A DNA stretch of 14,769 nucleotides. Source: Rubrobacter sp. (lineage in GTDB: Bacteria; Actinomycetota; Rubrobacteria; Rubrobacterales; Rubrobacteraceae). Location: the NCBI GenBank assembly GCA_013815485.1, contig JACDGB010000007.1, forward strand, positions 1 through 14,769, written 5' to 3'. Shown piece after piece: positions 12,955 through 14,769 of the stretch (its first letter is position 1; every line of letters starts with the position of its first letter). The notes beneath the pieces are model-generated. The model did no database searches. It worked only from the letters and a program-made list of their open reading frames with translations, and had not been told where the DNA came from. The position numbers and the translations under genes were made by a program.

Positions 12955-14769
12955 ATGCGTTTAGAGATCCCCGTCGGCGAGCGATCCATCGTGCTCGAAA
13001 CCGGCAAGTTGGCCCGCCAGGCCGGTGGCTCCGTGACCGCCAGGCTCGGAGATACCATGCTCCTGTCCACCGTGACCCGCAGTTCCTCACCGAGGCCGGG
13101 CGCCACATTTTTGCCCCTCAGCGTGGATATCGAGGAGCGGATGTCAGCCGCCGGCAAGATACCGGGCGGCTTCATCAAGCGCGAGGGACGGCCCTCCGAG
13201 AAGGCCATCCTGACCTCGCGCCTCACCGACCGCCCGCTACGCCCGCTATTTCCGAAGAACTATCACTACGAGCTACAGGTCGTCGGCACCGTGCTCACGG
13301 CAGATCAAGATACGCCGTATGACACGGTGAGCATGGTCGGCGCCTCGGCGGCGCTTGCGCTTTCTGATATCCCGAACGAGGGACCCATCGGGGCCGTGCG
13401 CGTCGGGCGTGACCCTGATGGCGGCTTCATCCTCAACCCCACATACGATCAGATCTCCGAGAGCGATCTCGACCTCGTGGTAGCCGGCACGAAGGAGGCC
13501 ATCACGATGGTCGAGGCTGGAGGCAACGAGGTCCCCGAGGAGGTCATGGTCGAGGCATTGCAGCTCGCCCAAGAGACCGTTCGCGTGCAGGCGGAGGCTA
13601 TAGAGGGATGGGCCAGCGAGCACGGCAAGGAGAATCAGGTCTTCGAGGCACCGGAGGAGAACCCCTTCGTGGCGGAACTTCGGGGCCAATACCTCGACCG
13701 CATCAAGGAGAGCCTCGTCCAGACCGACCGCCGCGCCCGCCGCGACGCTTTGGGCGAACTGCGCGACGAGCTGACCGAAGGCCGCGAGGAAGAGGAAATC
13801 GCCCAGATCTCCGCCGCGCTTTATACGTTGGAGAAGGAAGCGTTTCGCAAGCTCTACCTCGAAGATCGTAAGAGGACGGATCTGCGGGCGCTCGATGAGA
13901 TTCGTCCGACTTCCGCAGAGGTTGGGGTGTTGCCTCGGGTCCACGGCACCGGGCTGTTTACTCGCGGCGAGACGCAGGTGATCTCTTCGCTGGCGCTGGC
14001 CGATCTCGGGCTCGCGCAGAGGCTTGACACCATCGAGCCGCAGACCGGCAAACGCTTCATGCACCACTACAACTTCCCGCCGTTCTCTACCGGAGAGACG
14101 GGCCGCCTCGGGACTCCAAGGCGGCGTGAGATCGGGCACGGCGCGCTGGCGGAGCGGGCCATCCTCCCGGTCGTCCCGGACGAAGTGACGTTCCCGTACG
14201 CGCTTCGCATAATCTCCGACGTGCTGGAATCCAATGGCTCTTCCTCGATGGCGAGCGTGTGCGGTTCGGCGCTGGCCCTGATGGACGGTGGCGTGCCGAT
14301 CAAGGCTCCGGTCGCCGGGGTGGCGATGGGACTGGTCAAGGAGGGCGACGATTACGTTGTCCTGAGTGACATCCAGGGCCTCGAGGATCACATGGGCGAC
14401 ATGGACTTCAAGGTCGCTGGAACGCGGGATGGCATCACCGCGCTTCAGATGGACATGAAGATCACCGGCGTCTCCGCCGAGCTTCTGAACGAGGCGCTCG
14501 GGCAGGCGAAGAAGGGTCGGCTGGAGATCCTGGACATCATGCGCGACGCTATCGCGGAACCCCGCGAGGAAGTCTCGGAGTTTGCTCCTCGGGTCGAGGT
14601 GTTGAAGATCCCGAAGGACAAGATCGGGATGCTCATTGGTCCTGGCGGCAAGACGATAAACGCCCTTCAGGAGCAGTTCGGCGTGAACATCTCCGTCGAG
14701 GATGACGGCACGGTCTACGTCGCCGGCGAGGGCATGGTATCGAAGGATGCCGCCGACGCTATCAAAGGC
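12955..14769 (+). CDS. pnp: Polynucleotide phosphorylase, 3' truncated by the window
   Basis: PNPase degrades RNA 3'-5' by phosphorolysis and can add nucleotides in reverse. There are 605 open codons and no stop; the last codon in the window is complete. Visible parts are the first RNase PH domain (from MRLEIPVGERSIVLETGKLA, with KREGRPSEKAILTSRLTDRP), the helical domain (about 235-300), the second RNase PH domain (LFTRGETQ, PPFSTGETGRLG, and LEDHMGDMDFKVAG carrying the catalytic aspartates), and the KH domain (KIGMLIGPGGKTINALQ at about 560). The S1 domain would lie past the window edge. AGGAG (12941-12945) lies 9 nt before the ATG. The usual RPDGR box is KRTDLRALDEIRPT here, a mild variant. 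Confidence 0.97.
   Translation, partial: MRLEIPVGERSIVLETGKLARQAGGSVTARLGDTMLLSTVTRSSSPRPGATFLPLSVDIEERMSAAGKIPGGFIKREGRPSEKAILTSRLTDRPLRPLFPKNYHYELQVVGTVLTADQDTPYDTVSMVGASAALALSDIPNEGPIGAVRVGRDPDGGFILNPTYDQISESDLDLVVAGTKEAITMVEAGGNEVPEEVMVEALQLAQETVRVQAEAIEGWASEHGKENQVFEAPEENPFVAELRGQYLDRIKESLVQTDRRARRDALGELRDELTEGREEEEIAQISAALYTLEKEAFRKLYLEDRKRTDLRALDEIRPTSAEVGVLPRVHGTGLFTRGETQVISSLALADLGLAQRLDTIEPQTGKRFMHHYNFPPFSTGETGRLGTPRRREIGHGALAERAILPVVPDEVTFPYALRIISDVLESNGSSSMASVCGSALALMDGGVPIKAPVAGVAMGLVKEGDDYVVLSDIQGLEDHMGDMDFKVAGTRDGITALQMDMKITGVSAELLNEALGQAKKGRLEILDIMRDAIAEPREEVSEFAPRVEVLKIPKDKIGMLIGPGGKTINALQEQFGVNISVEDDGTVYVAGEGMVSKDAADAIKG

Noticed and set aside
13273..14391. 372-codon minus-strand open frame opposite pnp
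   Set aside because: It is a shadow of the well-supported pnp frame; composition is arginine/histidine/leucine-rich and low in information.
1..14769. tRNA, rRNA, CRISPR, insertion sequence or prophage genes
   Set aside because: Nothing fitting was seen on reading both strands; the only long repeat found is the ispG 3' end.

Overview
The window is a high-GC, densely packed, entirely plus-strand stretch of bacterial chromosome. Gene order (cdsA-dxr-rseP-ispG, then rimP-nusA-infB-ylxP-rbfA-nrnA-truB-ribF-rpsO-pnp), GTG/TTG starts and protein style suggest a deep-branching actinobacterium of the Rubrobacter type. That placement is inferred from gene order and protein character, not from a database search.

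Region 1 (1-3565) is an envelope and isoprenoid block: the end of cdsA (CDP-diacylglycerol synthase), dxr and ispG (two steps of the non-mevalonate MEP pathway) and, between them, rseP (intramembrane site-2 protease). Dxr and rseP overlap by ATGA and ispG follows at once.

Region 2 (3566-5442) is the accessory part, lying between two conserved operons where many actinobacteria carry proS. It holds a DUF4258-like/DUF2283-like small gene pair, and then a 123-bp copy of the 3' end of ispG (88% identical, ending exactly at the stop codon). This suggests that a small cassette was inserted at the ispG 3' end, or arrived by recombination with a diverged ispG. Two uncharacterised multi-spanning membrane proteins with conserved-looking histidines follow. 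The region closes with a putative promoter and a strong intrinsic-terminator hairpin placed just before rimP, in the position of an attenuator.

Region 3 (5443-14769) is the translation/RNA operon: ribosome maturation (rimP, rbfA), transcription elongation (nusA), initiation (infB), DUF503 (ylxP), nanoRNA/pAp degradation (nrnA), tRNA U55 pseudouridylation (truB), FMN/FAD synthesis (ribF), ribosomal protein S15 (rpsO) and polynucleotide phosphorylase (pnp, cut by the window end). Gaps up to ribF are 13 nt or less, or are overlaps. Points of note: NusA ends in an added C-x9-C-x10-C-x4-H putative zinc motif and ylxR is missing between nusA and infB; truB has no ATG/GTG/TTG start in frame ahead of its conserved N-terminus; ylxP and rpsO start with TTG. 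No tRNA, rRNA, CRISPR array, transposase or integrase was seen.
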